A stretch of DNA of 64,000 nt from JALOOB01 sp040766655 (lineage in GTDB: Bacteria; Chloroflexota; Anaerolineae; CG2-30-64-16). Location: the NCBI GenBank assembly GCA_040766655.1, contig JAXGQB010000014.1, positions 124,001 through 188,000 of the forward strand, written 5' to 3'. Of this stretch, positions 49,905 through 59,016 are shown in pieces. Each line of letters begins with the position of its first letter. The stretch's first letter is position 1. A program made the position numbers and the translations under genes. Under the pieces are notes generated by a model. The model was not told the DNA's origin. It did not search any database and saw nothing but the letters and a program-made list of their open reading frames with translations.

Positions 49905-51320
49905 ATGTCCAAGACTGCTGCCGATGTTCTTGCCCTGGCGACGAGCGTACAGATGGTCGACCTGCGTTTCACTGACCTCCCCGGCGTCTGGCAGCATTTC
50001 ACCATTCCGGCCCACATCCTCTCCGAAGAGACGTTCGAAGACGGCGTGCCGTTCGACGGCTCATCCATTCGGGGATTCAAGGAAATCCACGAGTCGGACA
50101 TGCTGCTGATGCTGGATCCGACCACGGCCTTCATCGATCCGGTCTACCAGGTGCCCACGCTGGTACTGATCGGAGATGTGTTCGACCCCATCACGCGCGA
50201 ACCGTACAGCCGGGACCCGCGCTATATCGCGCGGCGGGCTGAAACCTATCTCGAGCAGACCGGCATCGGCGACACGGTGTTCATGGGGCCGGAGCCCGAG
50301 TTCTTCATCTTCGGCGATGTGCGCTACGGGTCGGGCGCGAACGAGGCGTTCTACCACCTCGATAGCCGCGAGGGCTGGTGGAACAGCGGCAAGGATCTCG
50401 GTCCTAACTTCGGCGGCCAGATCGCTGCCAAGCGGGGCTACTTCCCCACCCCGCCCACCGACACCCTGCAGGACGTGCGGAGCCGGATCGTGCTGGCGCT
50501 CGAGGGCGCGGGGATTCCGGTCGAGATCCATCACCACGAGGTGGCGTCCGCCGGCCAGGGCGAGATCGGGATGCGCTTCAATACGCTGACGCGCACGGCC
50601 GACAACGTGATGGTCTACAAGTACATGGTCAAAAACGTGGCCCGGCAGAACGGGCTCACCGCGACCTTCATGCCCAAGCCCCTCTTCGGCGACAACGGCT
50701 CGGGCATGCACTGCCACCAGAGCATCTGGAAGCGCGGCAAGAACGCGTTCTACGACGAAGCTGGCTATGCGCAGCTGTCGGACACCGCCCGCTACTACAT
50801 CGGCGGGTTGCTGGCGCATGCACCCGCGCTGTTGGCACTGTGTGCCCCGACGACCAATTCTTATCGACGGCTGGTGCCCGGGTTCGAGGCGCCCGTGAAC
50901 CTGGCGTACTCGCAGCGCAACCGGTCGGCCATCTGCCGCATCCCGGTCGGAAACAGGAGCGCAGCCTCCAAACGGGTCGAATTCCGCGCGCCCGATCCGT
51001 CCGCCAACCCATACCTCGCCTTTGCGGCGCTGCTCATGGCCGGCATCGACGGCATTCAGAACCGCATCGACCCCGGCGAACCGATGGACAAGGATCTCTA
51101 CGGCCTGCCCCCCGAGGAGGCGCGCAAGGTGAAGCAGGTGCCCGGCAGCCTCGACGCGGTGCTGCGTGCGCTCGAGGCCGATCACGACTTCCTGCTGAAG
51201 GGCGACGTCTTCACGAGCGACATGCTGTCGACCTACATCGCGTACAAGCGCGAGACCGAGATTGATCCGATCCGCATGCGGCCGCATCCGTACGAGTTCT
51301 CACTCTACTACGACATCTAG
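49905..51320 (+). CDS. glnA: type I glutamine synthetase
   Basis: A 471-aa enzyme that makes glutamine from glutamate, ammonia and ATP. VPFDGSSIRGF and GPEPEFFIFG mark the first parts of the active site, FGDNGSGMHCHQS and NRSAICRIP are later signatures. KDLYGLPPEE contains Tyr399, the residue adenylylated by GlnE in GSI-beta enzymes. The presence of this Tyr and of glnE directly upstream fits covalent control of GlnA by GlnE. Own promoter with an operator-like palindrome; GAAAGGAG before the ATG. Confidence 0.97.
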   Translation: MSKTAADVLALATSVQMVDLRFTDLPGVWQHFTIPAHILSEETFEDGVPFDGSSIRGFKEIHESDMLLMLDPTTAFIDPVYQVPTLVLIGDVFDPITREPYSRDPRYIARRAETYLEQTGIGDTVFMGPEPEFFIFGDVRYGSGANEAFYHLDSREGWWNSGKDLGPNFGGQIAAKRGYFPTPPTDTLQDVRSRIVLALEGAGIPVEIHHHEVASAGQGEIGMRFNTLTRTADNVMVYKYMVKNVARQNGLTATFMPKPLFGDNGSGMHCHQSIWKRGKNAFYDEAGYAQLSDTARYYIGGLLAHAPALLALCAPTTNSYRRLVPGFEAPVNLAYSQRNRSAICRIPVGNRSAASKRVEFRAPDPSANPYLAFAALLMAGIDGIQNRIDPGEPMDKDLYGLPPEEARKVKQVPGSLDAVLRALEADHDFLLKGDVFTSDMLSTYIAYKRETEIDPIRMRPHPYEFSLYYDI

Positions 51321-51356
51321 CCGCCGAGCCGATTCGCCCAAACCGCGCCTGCCCCG

Positions 51357-51362
51357 TATAAT
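51357..51362 (+). promoter_or_regulatory. -10 box of a probable leaderless transcript
   Basis: A perfect TATAAT (51357-51362) ends 6 nt before the ATG of the kinase gene. No ribosome binding site fits in between and no -35 is obvious. The start of transcription would coincide with the ATG. Confidence 0.55.
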
Positions 51363-51368
51363 CGGGGC

Positions 51369-52799
51369 ATGATCGACGCAACCGAATCATCCGCCCGTCA
51401 CACGGTCGAGGAGCTCGACCTGCTTCGCAACGCCGGGCTGCTCATCTCCTCCAGGACCGGCCTGCAGGACACGCTGGATGCCATCCTGCAGATGGCCCTC
51501 CGGGTGACGGGCGCGCGGTACGGCATCTTCCGCCTGGTCGATCGCGGCCGCAGCGCGCTCGTGACCGCAGCCATCGGCGGCGACGACCTCGGCCGTCCCG
51601 CGGTAGAGGCGCTGCCGCTCAATGCGACCAGCGTCATGGGGATGGTGGCCAAGACGGGCAACCCGATCCTGATCGCGGACGTGAGAGAGAAGCCGTGGTC
51701 GAAGATCTACTATCCGCTCGACCACGGACTCCAGATGCGGTCGGAGCTGGCCGTGCCGCTGATCGGCGCGGGCGGGCGGCTCGAGGGCGTCCTCAACCTG
51801 GAAAGCCCCGAGGTCGGCGCATTCACCGATGCGGACAGCCGCCTGCTGCAGGCGCTGACCGGGCAGGCCGTCATCGCCATCCAGGAGGTCAGGCTGCTCG
51901 ACGCGCTGCGCGACACGGCCGCCCGGCTGCTGAGCCAGGACCTCGGCGAGGTGCTGTCACATCTGGATGGCCTGCGGCAGGAGCTGGTCGCGGGCGACAC
52001 CGAATGGGACCGCAAGGTGACGGCCATCCTCGATGAGTACGCCACACTCGCGACCGCCAATGCGGCCCGGCAGGAGGCCCTGCGCGAGGCGCGCGAGGCG
52101 CGCGCGGTGGCCGAGACCTTCGCCGCGCTCGGCGACGTCGCGGCCAACCTGCTGCACCACCTCAACAACCAGGTGGGCTCCATCCCGGTGCGGGTCGAAG
52201 GTATCCAGGACAAGTGCGAAAAGCAGATCGCCGAGAGCACCTACCTGGCCGCCAACCTGGCCGAGATCCAGCGAGCCGCGCTGAATGCGATGCAGACGGT
52301 GCGGGAGCGCCTCGCCCTGCTGCGGCCCATCGAGCCCGCGCCGGTCAGCCTGGACCGCTGCCTCGCGGCAGCGCTGGGTGCAGCACGCCTGGGAGACGGC
52401 GTCACCGTGACGCAGAGCGCGGCGCTCGCGCACCTGCCCCCCGTGCTGGCCAGCCAGGAAGGGCTGACCCTCGTCCTGCTGAACGTCCTCGACAACGCCG
52501 CGGAGGCGCTGGCCGGCCACGGCACGGTCACGGTGGACGGCCGCAAAGTGGACGGCCGCATCGAGCTGACCATCGCGGACGACGGTCCGGGCATCGCGCC
52601 TGAGGTGCAATCACGTATCTTCGAGTTCGACTTCTCGGGCCGCCGGCGCACCGGCCAGCCGGCCAGGCTGGGCTTCGGCCTCTGGTGGGTCAAGACCCTC
52701 ATGTCACGGCTGGGCGGCGCCATCAGCGTCGAGAGCGACGGGCATCACGGCACGCTCTTCCGGCTCCACCTGCCCGTTGCCTCCGGAGATGTGCCCTGA
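51369..52799 (+). CDS. GAF-domain sensor histidine kinase
   Basis: A 476-aa cytoplasmic kinase without membrane helices. Residues 15-170 form a GAF domain (TLDAILQMALRVTGARYGIFRLVDRG), which often binds small ligands or chromophores. After a coiled coil comes the dimerisation region with LLHHLNNQVG (His263/264, phospho-acceptor region) and a HATPase_c domain with N box LNVLDNAAEA, G1 DDGPGIAPE and GFGLWWVK. The stop overlaps the start of the regulator gene (TGATG), so they form a two-component pair. Close to glnA but no direct link is shown. Confidence 0.93.
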   Translation: MIDATESSARHTVEELDLLRNAGLLISSRTGLQDTLDAILQMALRVTGARYGIFRLVDRGRSALVTAAIGGDDLGRPAVEALPLNATSVMGMVAKTGNPILIADVREKPWSKIYYPLDHGLQMRSELAVPLIGAGGRLEGVLNLESPEVGAFTDADSRLLQALTGQAVIAIQEVRLLDALRDTAARLLSQDLGEVLSHLDGLRQELVAGDTEWDRKVTAILDEYATLATANAARQEALREAREARAVAETFAALGDVAANLLHHLNNQVGSIPVRVEGIQDKCEKQIAESTYLAANLAEIQRAALNAMQTVRERLALLRPIEPAPVSLDRCLAAALGAARLGDGVTVTQSAALAHLPPVLASQEGLTLVLLNVLDNAAEALAGHGTVTVDGRKVDGRIELTIADDGPGIAPEVQSRIFEFDFSGRRRTGQPARLGFGLWWVKTLMSRLGGAISVESDGHHGTLFRLHLPVASGDVP

Positions 52800-53449
52800 T
52801 GGCGGCGGCCATGCGCGCACTGGTGGTTGAAGACGATGCGGGGTGGCGGGAGATCCTGGCCGAGATCCTCGCCGACCAGGGACTCGACGTCGACACCGCG
52901 GGGGACCTGCCGTCCGCGCAGGCCGCGATCGGGTCGCGGACGCATCACCTGGCCGTCGTCGACCTCTCCCTGCGCCCCGACGATCAGGGCAACCAGGACG
53001 GCCTGGCCGTGCTGGCCGCCTTGCGGGCCGCCGAGCCCGCGTGCGTGCCGATCCTGCTGACCGGCTTCGCCACGGTGGAGCTCGCGGTCGCAGCGCTGAA
53101 GGATTACGGCGCGTATACCTGCCTGCGGAAGGAAACCTTCCGCCGGGTCGAGTTCAGGGACGTCGTGCGCCAGATCCTCGGCGCAGCCGCGCAGCCGCAC
53201 GCGCTGGACGCGCTCACCGCGCGGGAACGCGAAGTGATGGTGCTCCTCGTACAAGGTCTGCCGAATAAGGGGATCGCCCACACCCTGACCATCTCCGAGA
53301 ACACGGTCAAGCGCCATCTGAAGGCGATATTTGCCAAGCTCGATGTGGACAGCAGGGCGGCCGCGGTGGCACTGGCCGTGAGCTCCGGCAGGATGCAACC
53401 CCGGGATCCCGCCCCGGCCGGTCAGTCACAGCACACGCACCCGCCGTGA
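52799..53449 (+). CDS. NarL/LuxR-type response regulator
   Basis: A 216-aa regulator. The receiver domain (RALVVEDDAGWREIL, Asp55 in LAVVDLSL as the phosphorylation site, Thr in LLTGFAT) is followed by a LuxR-type helix-turn-helix (LTAREREVMVLLVQGLPNKGIAHTLTISENTVKRHLKAIFAKL). The switch Lys is in RKE. Cognate partner of the GAF kinase by overlap. The start could also be the ATG at 52811. A strong hairpin follows. Confidence 0.92.
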   Translation: MAAAMRALVVEDDAGWREILAEILADQGLDVDTAGDLPSAQAAIGSRTHHLAVVDLSLRPDDQGNQDGLAVLAALRAAEPACVPILLTGFATVELAVAALKDYGAYTCLRKETFRRVEFRDVVRQILGAAAQPHALDALTAREREVMVLLVQGLPNKGIAHTLTISENTVKRHLKAIFAKLDVDSRAAAVALAVSSGRMQPRDPAPAGQSQHTHPP

Positions 53450-53474
53450 TGCGGCCGCGATTCCCGAAAAGAAA

Positions 53475-53527
53475 GGGCCCCGCTCGTCGGGTCGCTGTCA
53501 GCACAGCGATTCAACGATGCGGGGCCC
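53475..53527. terminator. terminator between convergent genes
   Basis: GGGCCCCGC (53475-53483) pairs with GCGGGGCCC (53519-53527), with a second small stem GCTGT/ACAGC inside the loop. On the minus strand TTTCTTTTC follows, so it fits gcvPB best. Confidence 0.7.
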
Positions 53528-53561
53528 GCGCCTTGCTCAGTCGGGCGCCTGGCGCATTACA

Positions 53562-55016
53562 TCACGAGCAACCGGGCGCATAGCACAGCTGCAATTCCTT
53601 CGCAGCACGCACCTCGTCGAGGCGCTTGAGCGGCGCATGGTGCGGCGCCGTCTTCAACAGCTCCGGATTCTCGCGCGCTTCCTGCGCGATCTGGATCATG
53701 GCATCCGCGAACGCGTCCATGGTCTCCTTGCTCTCGGTCTCCGTCGGCTCGATCATCAGGGCCTCCGGGACGATGAGCGGGAAATACACCGTGGGCGGAT
53801 GGAAGTCGTAGTCCATCAGCCGCTTGGCGATGTCCATGGTGTTGATCCCCGGCGCGCCTTCCAGCTTGCCCTGTGCCACGAACTCGTGCATGCAGGTCCG
53901 ATCGCCGTGCGGGATCGGATAGACGCCCCGCAGCCGTGCCTGGAGATAGTTCGCGTTCAGGACCGCGTTTTCGCTGATCTCGCGCAGCCCCTCCGCGCCA
54001 TGCATGCGGATGTACGTGTACGCCCGCACCAGGACGCCGAAGTTGCCCCAGAAGGCCTTGACCCGGCCGATCGACTTGGCGGGCATCACCCAGGTGTACC
54101 AGCCATCCTCGGACTTCTCCACGATCGGTCCGGGGAGATAGTCCACCAGGTGCTCCCGCACGCCCACAGCACCCGACCCGGGCCCGCCGCCGCCGTGCGG
54201 CGTCGAGAAGGTCTTGTGCAGGTTGTAGTGCATCACGTCGAAGCCCATCTCGCCGGGCTTGGCGATCCCCAGGATGGCGTTGAAGTTGGCGCCGTCGCCG
54301 TACACCAGCGCACCCGTCTCATGCACCATCCGCAACACCTCCTCCACCCCTTCGTCGAAGAGGCCGAGGGTGTTGGGATTGGTCAGCATGAGCCCCACCA
54401 GGTTCGGGCCGTGCTTCTCGATGAGCCCTTTCAGGACCGCCAGGTCGACGTTGCCGCGGCTGTCCGACGGCACCTCGACGACCTTGAGGCCCGACATGGC
54501 GGTGGTGGCCGGATTCGTGCCGTGGGCCGAATCGGGCACGAGGATGATGTTGCGATGCGTCTCGCCCTTGTCGTACAGGTACTTGCGCATCATCAGCACG
54601 CCGGTGAGCTCGCCGTGAGCGCCCGCTGCAGGCTGGAGCGTGACCTGGGCGAACCCTGCGATCTCGGCCAGGATCGCCTGCAGGTTGTACATCAATCCCA
54701 TGGCGCCCTGCACGCTCTCCTCGGCCTGGAGCGGATGCAGCGCGGCGAAGCCCGGAAGCCGCGCGGCGGCTTCGTTCACCTTGGGGTTGTACTTCATGGT
54801 GCACGACCCCAGGGGATAGAAGCCGGTATCGATGGCGTGATTCATCTGAGAAAGGCGCACGTAGTGCCGCGCCACATCGATCTCGCTGACCTCGGGCAGG
54901 GGCAGTTCGCCCCGCAACATCCCATCGGGGAACGCGGTCTCGGGCACATCGACGTCGGGGAGGGCCACGGCCCGGCGGCCGGCTCGGCAGATTTCGTAGA
55001 TCAAATGCTCACCCAT
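53562..55016 (-). CDS. gcvPB: glycine dehydrogenase (decarboxylating) subunit 2
   Basis: A 484-aa subunit of the P-protein of glycine cleavage. MKYNPKVNEAAARLPGF and NLHKTFSTPHGGGGPGSG (PLP-bound Lys near 268) are the marks. With GcvPA it decarboxylates glycine and loads the aminomethyl group onto GcvH. ATG at 55016 overlaps the gcvPA stop (TGATG). Last gene of gcvH-gcvPA-gcvPB. Confidence 0.96.
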   Translation of the reverse strand: MGEHLIYEICRAGRRAVALPDVDVPETAFPDGMLRGELPLPEVSEIDVARHYVRLSQMNHAIDTGFYPLGSCTMKYNPKVNEAAARLPGFAALHPLQAEESVQGAMGLMYNLQAILAEIAGFAQVTLQPAAGAHGELTGVLMMRKYLYDKGETHRNIILVPDSAHGTNPATTAMSGLKVVEVPSDSRGNVDLAVLKGLIEKHGPNLVGLMLTNPNTLGLFDEGVEEVLRMVHETGALVYGDGANFNAILGIAKPGEMGFDVMHYNLHKTFSTPHGGGGPGSGAVGVREHLVDYLPGPIVEKSEDGWYTWVMPAKSIGRVKAFWGNFGVLVRAYTYIRMHGAEGLREISENAVLNANYLQARLRGVYPIPHGDRTCMHEFVAQGKLEGAPGINTMDIAKRLMDYDFHPPTVYFPLIVPEALMIEPTETESKETMDAFADAMIQIAQEARENPELLKTAPHHAPLKRLDEVRAAKELQLCYAPGCS

Positions 55017-56422
55017 CACGCCACCTCCTCGACGTCATCCAACTCATCCTGGCCTTCCAGGTCGTCTGCCTGGAACGAGCCGATTTCGGCAAGCGCGTCC
55101 GCGAGCGCCTCGATGTCGTCCCGGGTGTTCATCTCGGTGACGCACAGCAGCATGTGGTCCTTCAGCTCGGGATAATCCGCGCCCAGGTCATACCCGCCGA
55201 TCATGCCGTAGTCCAGCAGCCTGCTGTTGACCTCTTCGACCGGCAGCGGGCACTGCACCACGAATTCCTTGAAGAAGGGCCCGTCGGACGTGACCGCGTA
55301 GCCCTCTATCTCACCGATGAGCTTCGCGGCGTAGTGGGCCTTGTGGTAGGTCAGTTCCGCGATCTTTCGCACGCCGTATTTGCCCATCGTCGCCAGGTAG
55401 ATCGCAGCCGCCAACGCGTTGAGCGCCTGGTTGCTGCAGATGTTGCTGGAGGCCTTGTCGCGGCGGATGTGCTGTTCGCGGGTGCTGAGGGTCAGCACGA
55501 ACCCGCGCTCGCCGTCTGCATCCACCGTCTGGCCGACGATGCGGCCGGCCGTCTTGCGGATGTCGTCCAGCTTCATCGCGAAGAAGCCGAGGTAAGGTCC
55601 GCCGAAGCTCAGGCTGTTGCCCATCGGCTGCCCCTCGCCGCATACCACGTCTGCACCGTAGTCGCCGGGCGGGGTGAAGAGGCCCAGGCTGATCGGGTCG
55701 GCCGAGACGACGAAGAGCGCGCCCGCCTCGTGAACGTGGTCTGCCAAAGCCTGCATCTCGGCCGGCGTGTACAACCGGCCCAGGAAGTCGGGATTCTGCA
55801 CGATGACGCAGGCCGTGTCCTTCCCCACAAGATCGGCCAGTGCGCCCAAATCGCCCAGGGGTGCGTCCTCGCCCACGGTGTTGACGCTCATTCCCTGGGT
55901 GTAGGTGTGCACGACCTCGCGGTACTGCGGATGAAGGGTCGGGCTCAGGACGACCTTGGTTCGCTTGCCGCGGCCCACCTGCAGGGCCATGATCACGGCC
56001 TCGGCCACGGCCGTCGCACCGTCATAGTGCGACACGTTGGACGCCTCCATGCCGGTCAGGGCCGCAACCATGGATTGGTACTCATAGTGCGCCTGCAGCG
56101 TGCCCTGGCTGATTTCGGGCTGGTAGGGCGTGTAGGCCGTGTAGAACTCGGACCGCTGGATCAGGAAGTCGACGATCTTGGGGACGAAGTGGTTGTACGC
56201 GCCCGCGCCCAGGAAGCAACTCAGATGGTTGACGTCGTCGTTTTCATCCGCCAGCGCCTGCAGCTCAGCCAGGACCTCCATCTCGGTGAGCGCTGGCGGG
56301 AGGGAGAGCTCCGGGAAGCGGAACTTCTCCGGCACGCCGGCGAAGAGGTCTGCGATCGACTCGACGCCGACGACCTTGAGCATTTCCTCGCGGTCAGCGT
56401 CTGTGTTGGGTATGTAATTCAT
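55016..56422 (-). CDS. gcvPA: glycine dehydrogenase (decarboxylating) subunit 1
   Basis: A 468-aa subunit: YIPNTDADREEMLKVVGV at the N-terminus, FLGAGAYNHFVP, YTPYQPEISQGTLQAHYEYQ and SNVSHYDGATA are typical. It pairs with GcvPB. ATG at 56422 with GGAG 6 nt upstream (a GTG lies one codon before). Spacing to gcvH is 21 nt. Confidence 0.96.
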   Translation of the reverse strand: MNYIPNTDADREEMLKVVGVESIADLFAGVPEKFRFPELSLPPALTEMEVLAELQALADENDDVNHLSCFLGAGAYNHFVPKIVDFLIQRSEFYTAYTPYQPEISQGTLQAHYEYQSMVAALTGMEASNVSHYDGATAVAEAVIMALQVGRGKRTKVVLSPTLHPQYREVVHTYTQGMSVNTVGEDAPLGDLGALADLVGKDTACVIVQNPDFLGRLYTPAEMQALADHVHEAGALFVVSADPISLGLFTPPGDYGADVVCGEGQPMGNSLSFGGPYLGFFAMKLDDIRKTAGRIVGQTVDADGERGFVLTLSTREQHIRRDKASSNICSNQALNALAAAIYLATMGKYGVRKIAELTYHKAHYAAKLIGEIEGYAVTSDGPFFKEFVVQCPLPVEEVNSRLLDYGMIGGYDLGADYPELKDHMLLCVTEMNTRDDIEALADALAEIGSFQADDLEGQDELDDVEEVA

Positions 56423-56443
56423 CACTCGCTCCGTGTGCGGCGA

Positions 56444-56851
56444 TCAATGGCCGCCCTTCTCGTCCTCTTCCTTGACATACGCCTCGTAGGTGACGACATC
56501 CATCAGATCCTCGAGATCGGCAGGATCGGCCGGCGTCACCTTCAGCAGCCAGGCCTTTCCGTACGGGTCATCGTTCACCCACTCGGGGTTGTCTTCCAGC
56601 TCGGTGTTGACCTCGATGACCTCGCCGTTGATGGGGGCATACGCGTCCTCCGCCGCCTTGACGGACTCCACCGTGCCCATGCTCTCGCCCTTCGTCAGCG
56701 TGTCGCCCACCTCGGGCAGCTCGACGTAGACGATGTCCGACAGCAGATGCTGAGCGTAATCGGACACGCCGATCACCGCAACATCGCCTTCCATGCGCAC
56801 CCACTCATGAGATTTCGCGTACCGTGCCTTCTCATCGAACTTGTAAGACAT
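56444..56851 (-). CDS. gcvH: glycine cleavage system H protein
   Basis: A 135-aa carrier protein. Lys65 in VESVKAAEDAYAP receives the lipoyl group, and SHEWVRMEGDVAVIGVSDYAQ is the N-terminal signature. It shuttles the aminomethyl group from P-protein to T-protein. AAGGAGGACATC directly before the ATG. It is the first gene after the tandem glycine riboswitch. gcvT (T-protein) is not in this operon or window. Confidence 0.97.
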   Translation of the reverse strand: MSYKFDEKARYAKSHEWVRMEGDVAVIGVSDYAQHLLSDIVYVELPEVGDTLTKGESMGTVESVKAAEDAYAPINGEVIEVNTELEDNPEWVNDDPYGKAWLLKVTPADPADLEDLMDVVTYEAYVKEEDEKGGH

Positions 56852-56896
56852 GATGTCCTCCTTAAGGTGTTTCTGATGGCTGTCCGTCATTTGCTC

Positions 56897-56943
56897 AAAC
56901 AAAAAGACGAAAGACGCAGGCAGAACTCTGCCCGGCTTCCGTC
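56897..56943 (-). terminator. riboswitch-linked terminator before gcvH
   Basis: On the minus strand, GACG (56943-56940) and GGCAG pair with CTGCC and CGTC (to 56913), followed by TTTCGTCTTTTT. The stem is adjacent to aptamer 2, so the expression platform probably acts by transcription termination. Confidence 0.6.
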
Positions 56944-57226
56944 TCTGTCTGGTGACCTGAGAGATTGCCCACGCGCCCGCTCCGCAGTGAGGCTTGCCCC
57001 ATCGGTGTCGACCTGCACCTGCCTGCCCCTGATGACCACCGTGAGAGGCGTCACTCCCTCCGACGATATCTGCCAGGGTGCGGTCAGTGCGGATCGAGCT
57101 CTCCAGAGTGCTGTCCCAGCGCGATATCCTGTACCTGAGAGATTGACCTGCCGGCCCGGCGACCGGCAAGGTTGCCCCTTCGGCGACGACCCTCAAACGC
57201 TGAAGGTTCGTGCTCTCTCACGCTGA
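56940..57226 (-). ncRNA. tandem glycine riboswitch
   Basis: Two adjacent aptamers precede gcvH. Aptamer 1 (about 57224-57111) contains GCGTGAGAGAGCACG, GCCGAAGGGGCAACC and CTCTCAGGTACAGG...GGGACAG. Aptamer 2 (about 57110-56940) contains CTGGAGAGC, CCGATGGGGCAAG and CAATCTCTCAGGTCACCAGACAGAG. Both match the glycine aptamer consensus (GAGAG stem, GGGGCAA, CTCTCAGG). Binding of glycine to the pair normally turns on glycine cleavage genes. Confidence 0.95.
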
Positions 57227-57259
57227 TCATCCAGCCCTTATCCGTTTGACTACGGACCG

Positions 57260-57288
57260 AGTGTATCATAGGGGACGGAGCATGTCAA
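57260..57288 (-). promoter_or_regulatory. promoter of the glycine riboswitch-gcv operon
   Basis: On the minus strand, a perfect TTGACA (57283-57288), a 17-bp spacer and TACACT (57260-57265). Start near 57253, about 27 nt before aptamer 1. Confidence 0.8.
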
Positions 57289-57304
57289 CGAAATGCAGGT
57301 GTCA

Positions 57305-57313
57305 TGTTATACT
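57305..57313 (+). promoter_or_regulatory. extended -10 promoter of the membrane-protein gene
   Basis: TG-T-TATACT (57305-57313); back-to-back with the gcv promoter. Confidence 0.5.
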
Positions 57314-57375
57314 CCCGCCTGGGCAACGGAGATGGCCACGGAGGTCAGCCTGGCCCCGCGGCGGAGAAGGAGCAT

Positions 57376-58032
57376 ATGGCGGATTGGCTGCCCGCATCGG
57401 GCATCGAGCGGTCACTGTGGATCATCATCCTCGCAGTGGCGGCCGGCTACCTGGCCGGCCAATGGCTGAACCGGCAGCGCAGCAAGCGCATCGGCAAGTG
57501 GCTCCAGGCGGGCCTGGGCGCACTGGGCGGCCAGGTCTCGTGGAAGTGGCTCAAGTCGATCAGCGCCGGTGCCGAGATCACGGTCCGGGAGGCCCGCGCG
57601 CCTTTCCGCGACCTGGTGGTCTCCTACTTCCTGCTGACCCGCGAGTTCGCCCCGCTCTGGCTGATCGAGCGGCTGCGCGGCAAGCGCGATCTGCTGTCGG
57701 TGCGAGCCGTTCTGCGGGATCAGCCCGCCGCCGAGTTCGACATCGTACCCTCTGCCGGCCAGCTCCGCGTGGCGTTGGAGGCCGAGGCAGGCAGTGAGGC
57801 GCGCCAGTGGCACGAGTTGGGCGCAGGCCTCGGCCTGTCAACGCGGCTCCCTCCCGATCGCGCGTTGATCGCCCGGGCCGAGGCGTTCGTCGGGACCTTC
57901 GGACCGTACGTGGAACGCGTTTCCCTGCGCCGCCGCCAACCCCACGTGATGGCCTTCTTGCGCATCACCGGCATCGAGGCACGGGCGAGCGAGGAGCTCT
58001 GGCGGGCGCTCGAGAAGCTGGTTCGGACTTGA
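57376..58032 (+). CDS. unknown membrane-anchored protein
   Basis: A 218-aa protein with a single N-terminal helix (SLWIIILAVAAGYLAGQWL) and a mostly cytoplasmic body rich in Arg and Glu (RGKRDLLSVRAVLRDQPAAEFDIVP, then a Leu/Arg-rich end). No family is recognised. GAAGGAG precedes the ATG at 57376. Only 45 nt separate it from panE and the next genes overlap, so it probably heads a panE-scpA operon. Confidence 0.65.
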   Translation: MADWLPASGIERSLWIIILAVAAGYLAGQWLNRQRSKRIGKWLQAGLGALGGQVSWKWLKSISAGAEITVREARAPFRDLVVSYFLLTREFAPLWLIERLRGKRDLLSVRAVLRDQPAAEFDIVPSAGQLRVALEAEAGSEARQWHELGAGLGLSTRLPPDRALIARAEAFVGTFGPYVERVSLRRRQPHVMAFLRITGIEARASEELWRALEKLVRT

Positions 58033-58077
58033 GACCTTGCGGCGTTCTGCAGGCAACATTGTAAGGAGGCGATCATC

Positions 58078-59016
58078 ATGCGCTTTGCGATCATTGGAAC
58101 GGGTGGCGTAGGAGGCTATTTCGGCGGACTGCTCGCACGCGACGGGGAGGACGTGACCTTCATCGCGCGCGGCGAGCACCTCGCCGCGATCCGGGAGCGC
58201 GGCCTGCAGGTCGAGAGCATTCATGGGGATTTCACGGTGCGCGACGCACGCGCCACCGATCGACCGGAGGAGGTCGGCCCGGTCGACGCGGTGCTCTTCG
58301 CGACCAAGACGCACCAGCTCGAGGCAGCTGCCGAGGCGATGAAGCCGATGATTGGCCCCCGCACGCTGATCGTCCCGCTCCATAACGGCATCGATTCGGC
58401 CGAACGTACCGCCGCGGTGGTCGGGCCGGAACACGTGGTTGGCGGCCTCTGTTACGTGGGCAGCATGATCGCGGCCCCGGGGATCATCCGCCAGAACAGC
58501 CCATTCCGCCGCGTGATCGCCGGCGAGCTGCCCGGCAGCACGGCGGCCCCATCCGGCCGCCTGCAGCCCATCGTCGACGCGCTGGCCGCGACCGGCGTGG
58601 CCGCGGAGATCTCGGACGATATCCAGGCCGCGCGGTGGTCCAAGTTCGCGTTCATCGCACCGTTCAGCGCCGTCGGTGCGGCAACGCGCGTCCCCGCGGG
58701 CGAGATGCGCGACCTGCCCGACACGCGAGCCCTGCTGCACGACGCGATCCGCGAGGTCGTGGCCGTCGCTCGGCTGTCGGGCGTGAACGTCGCGGCGGAC
58801 CTGGCGGAACAGACCATCGCCTTCTTCGACTCGCTGCCCCCGCATATGATGGCATCGATGCAGCGCGACGTGCTCGACGGCCGGCCGTCGGAGCTGGATT
58901 CGATGGTCGGCGTCGTGGCGCGCATGGGCCGCCAACTGGGCGCAGAGACGCCCGTCTTCCGTGCGCTGTATGCCGCGCTTCAGCCGCAAGAGAGACGAAG
59001 CAGGGCCGCACGCTGA
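58078..59016 (+). CDS. panE: ketopantoate reductase family protein
   Basis: A 312-aa NADPH-dependent enzyme. GTGGVGGYF near residue 8 is the dinucleotide-binding loop, ATKTHQLEAA and VPLHNGID are family motifs, and WSKFAFIAP carries the catalytic Lys. It would reduce 2-ketopantoate to pantoate for CoA biosynthesis; a related 2-dehydropantoate-like substrate cannot be excluded. AAGGAGG precedes the ATG. Stop and next start overlap (TGATG). Confidence 0.88.
   Translation: MRFAIIGTGGVGGYFGGLLARDGEDVTFIARGEHLAAIRERGLQVESIHGDFTVRDARATDRPEEVGPVDAVLFATKTHQLEAAAEAMKPMIGPRTLIVPLHNGIDSAERTAAVVGPEHVVGGLCYVGSMIAAPGIIRQNSPFRRVIAGELPGSTAAPSGRLQPIVDALAATGVAAEISDDIQAARWSKFAFIAPFSAVGAATRVPAGEMRDLPDTRALLHDAIREVVAVARLSGVNVAADLAEQTIAFFDSLPPHMMASMQRDVLDGRPSELDSMVGVVARMGRQLGAETPVFRALYAALQPQERRSRAAR

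Noticed and set aside
56852..57196. N-terminal extension of GcvH (in-frame upstream to 57196)
   Set aside because: The region is the tandem glycine riboswitch, and the ATG at 56851 has AAGGAGG. The extension is not protein-like.
53517..57226. Long plus-strand frames opposite the gcv operon
   Set aside because: Antisense to gcvPB, gcvPA, gcvH and the riboswitch; no recognisable domain.
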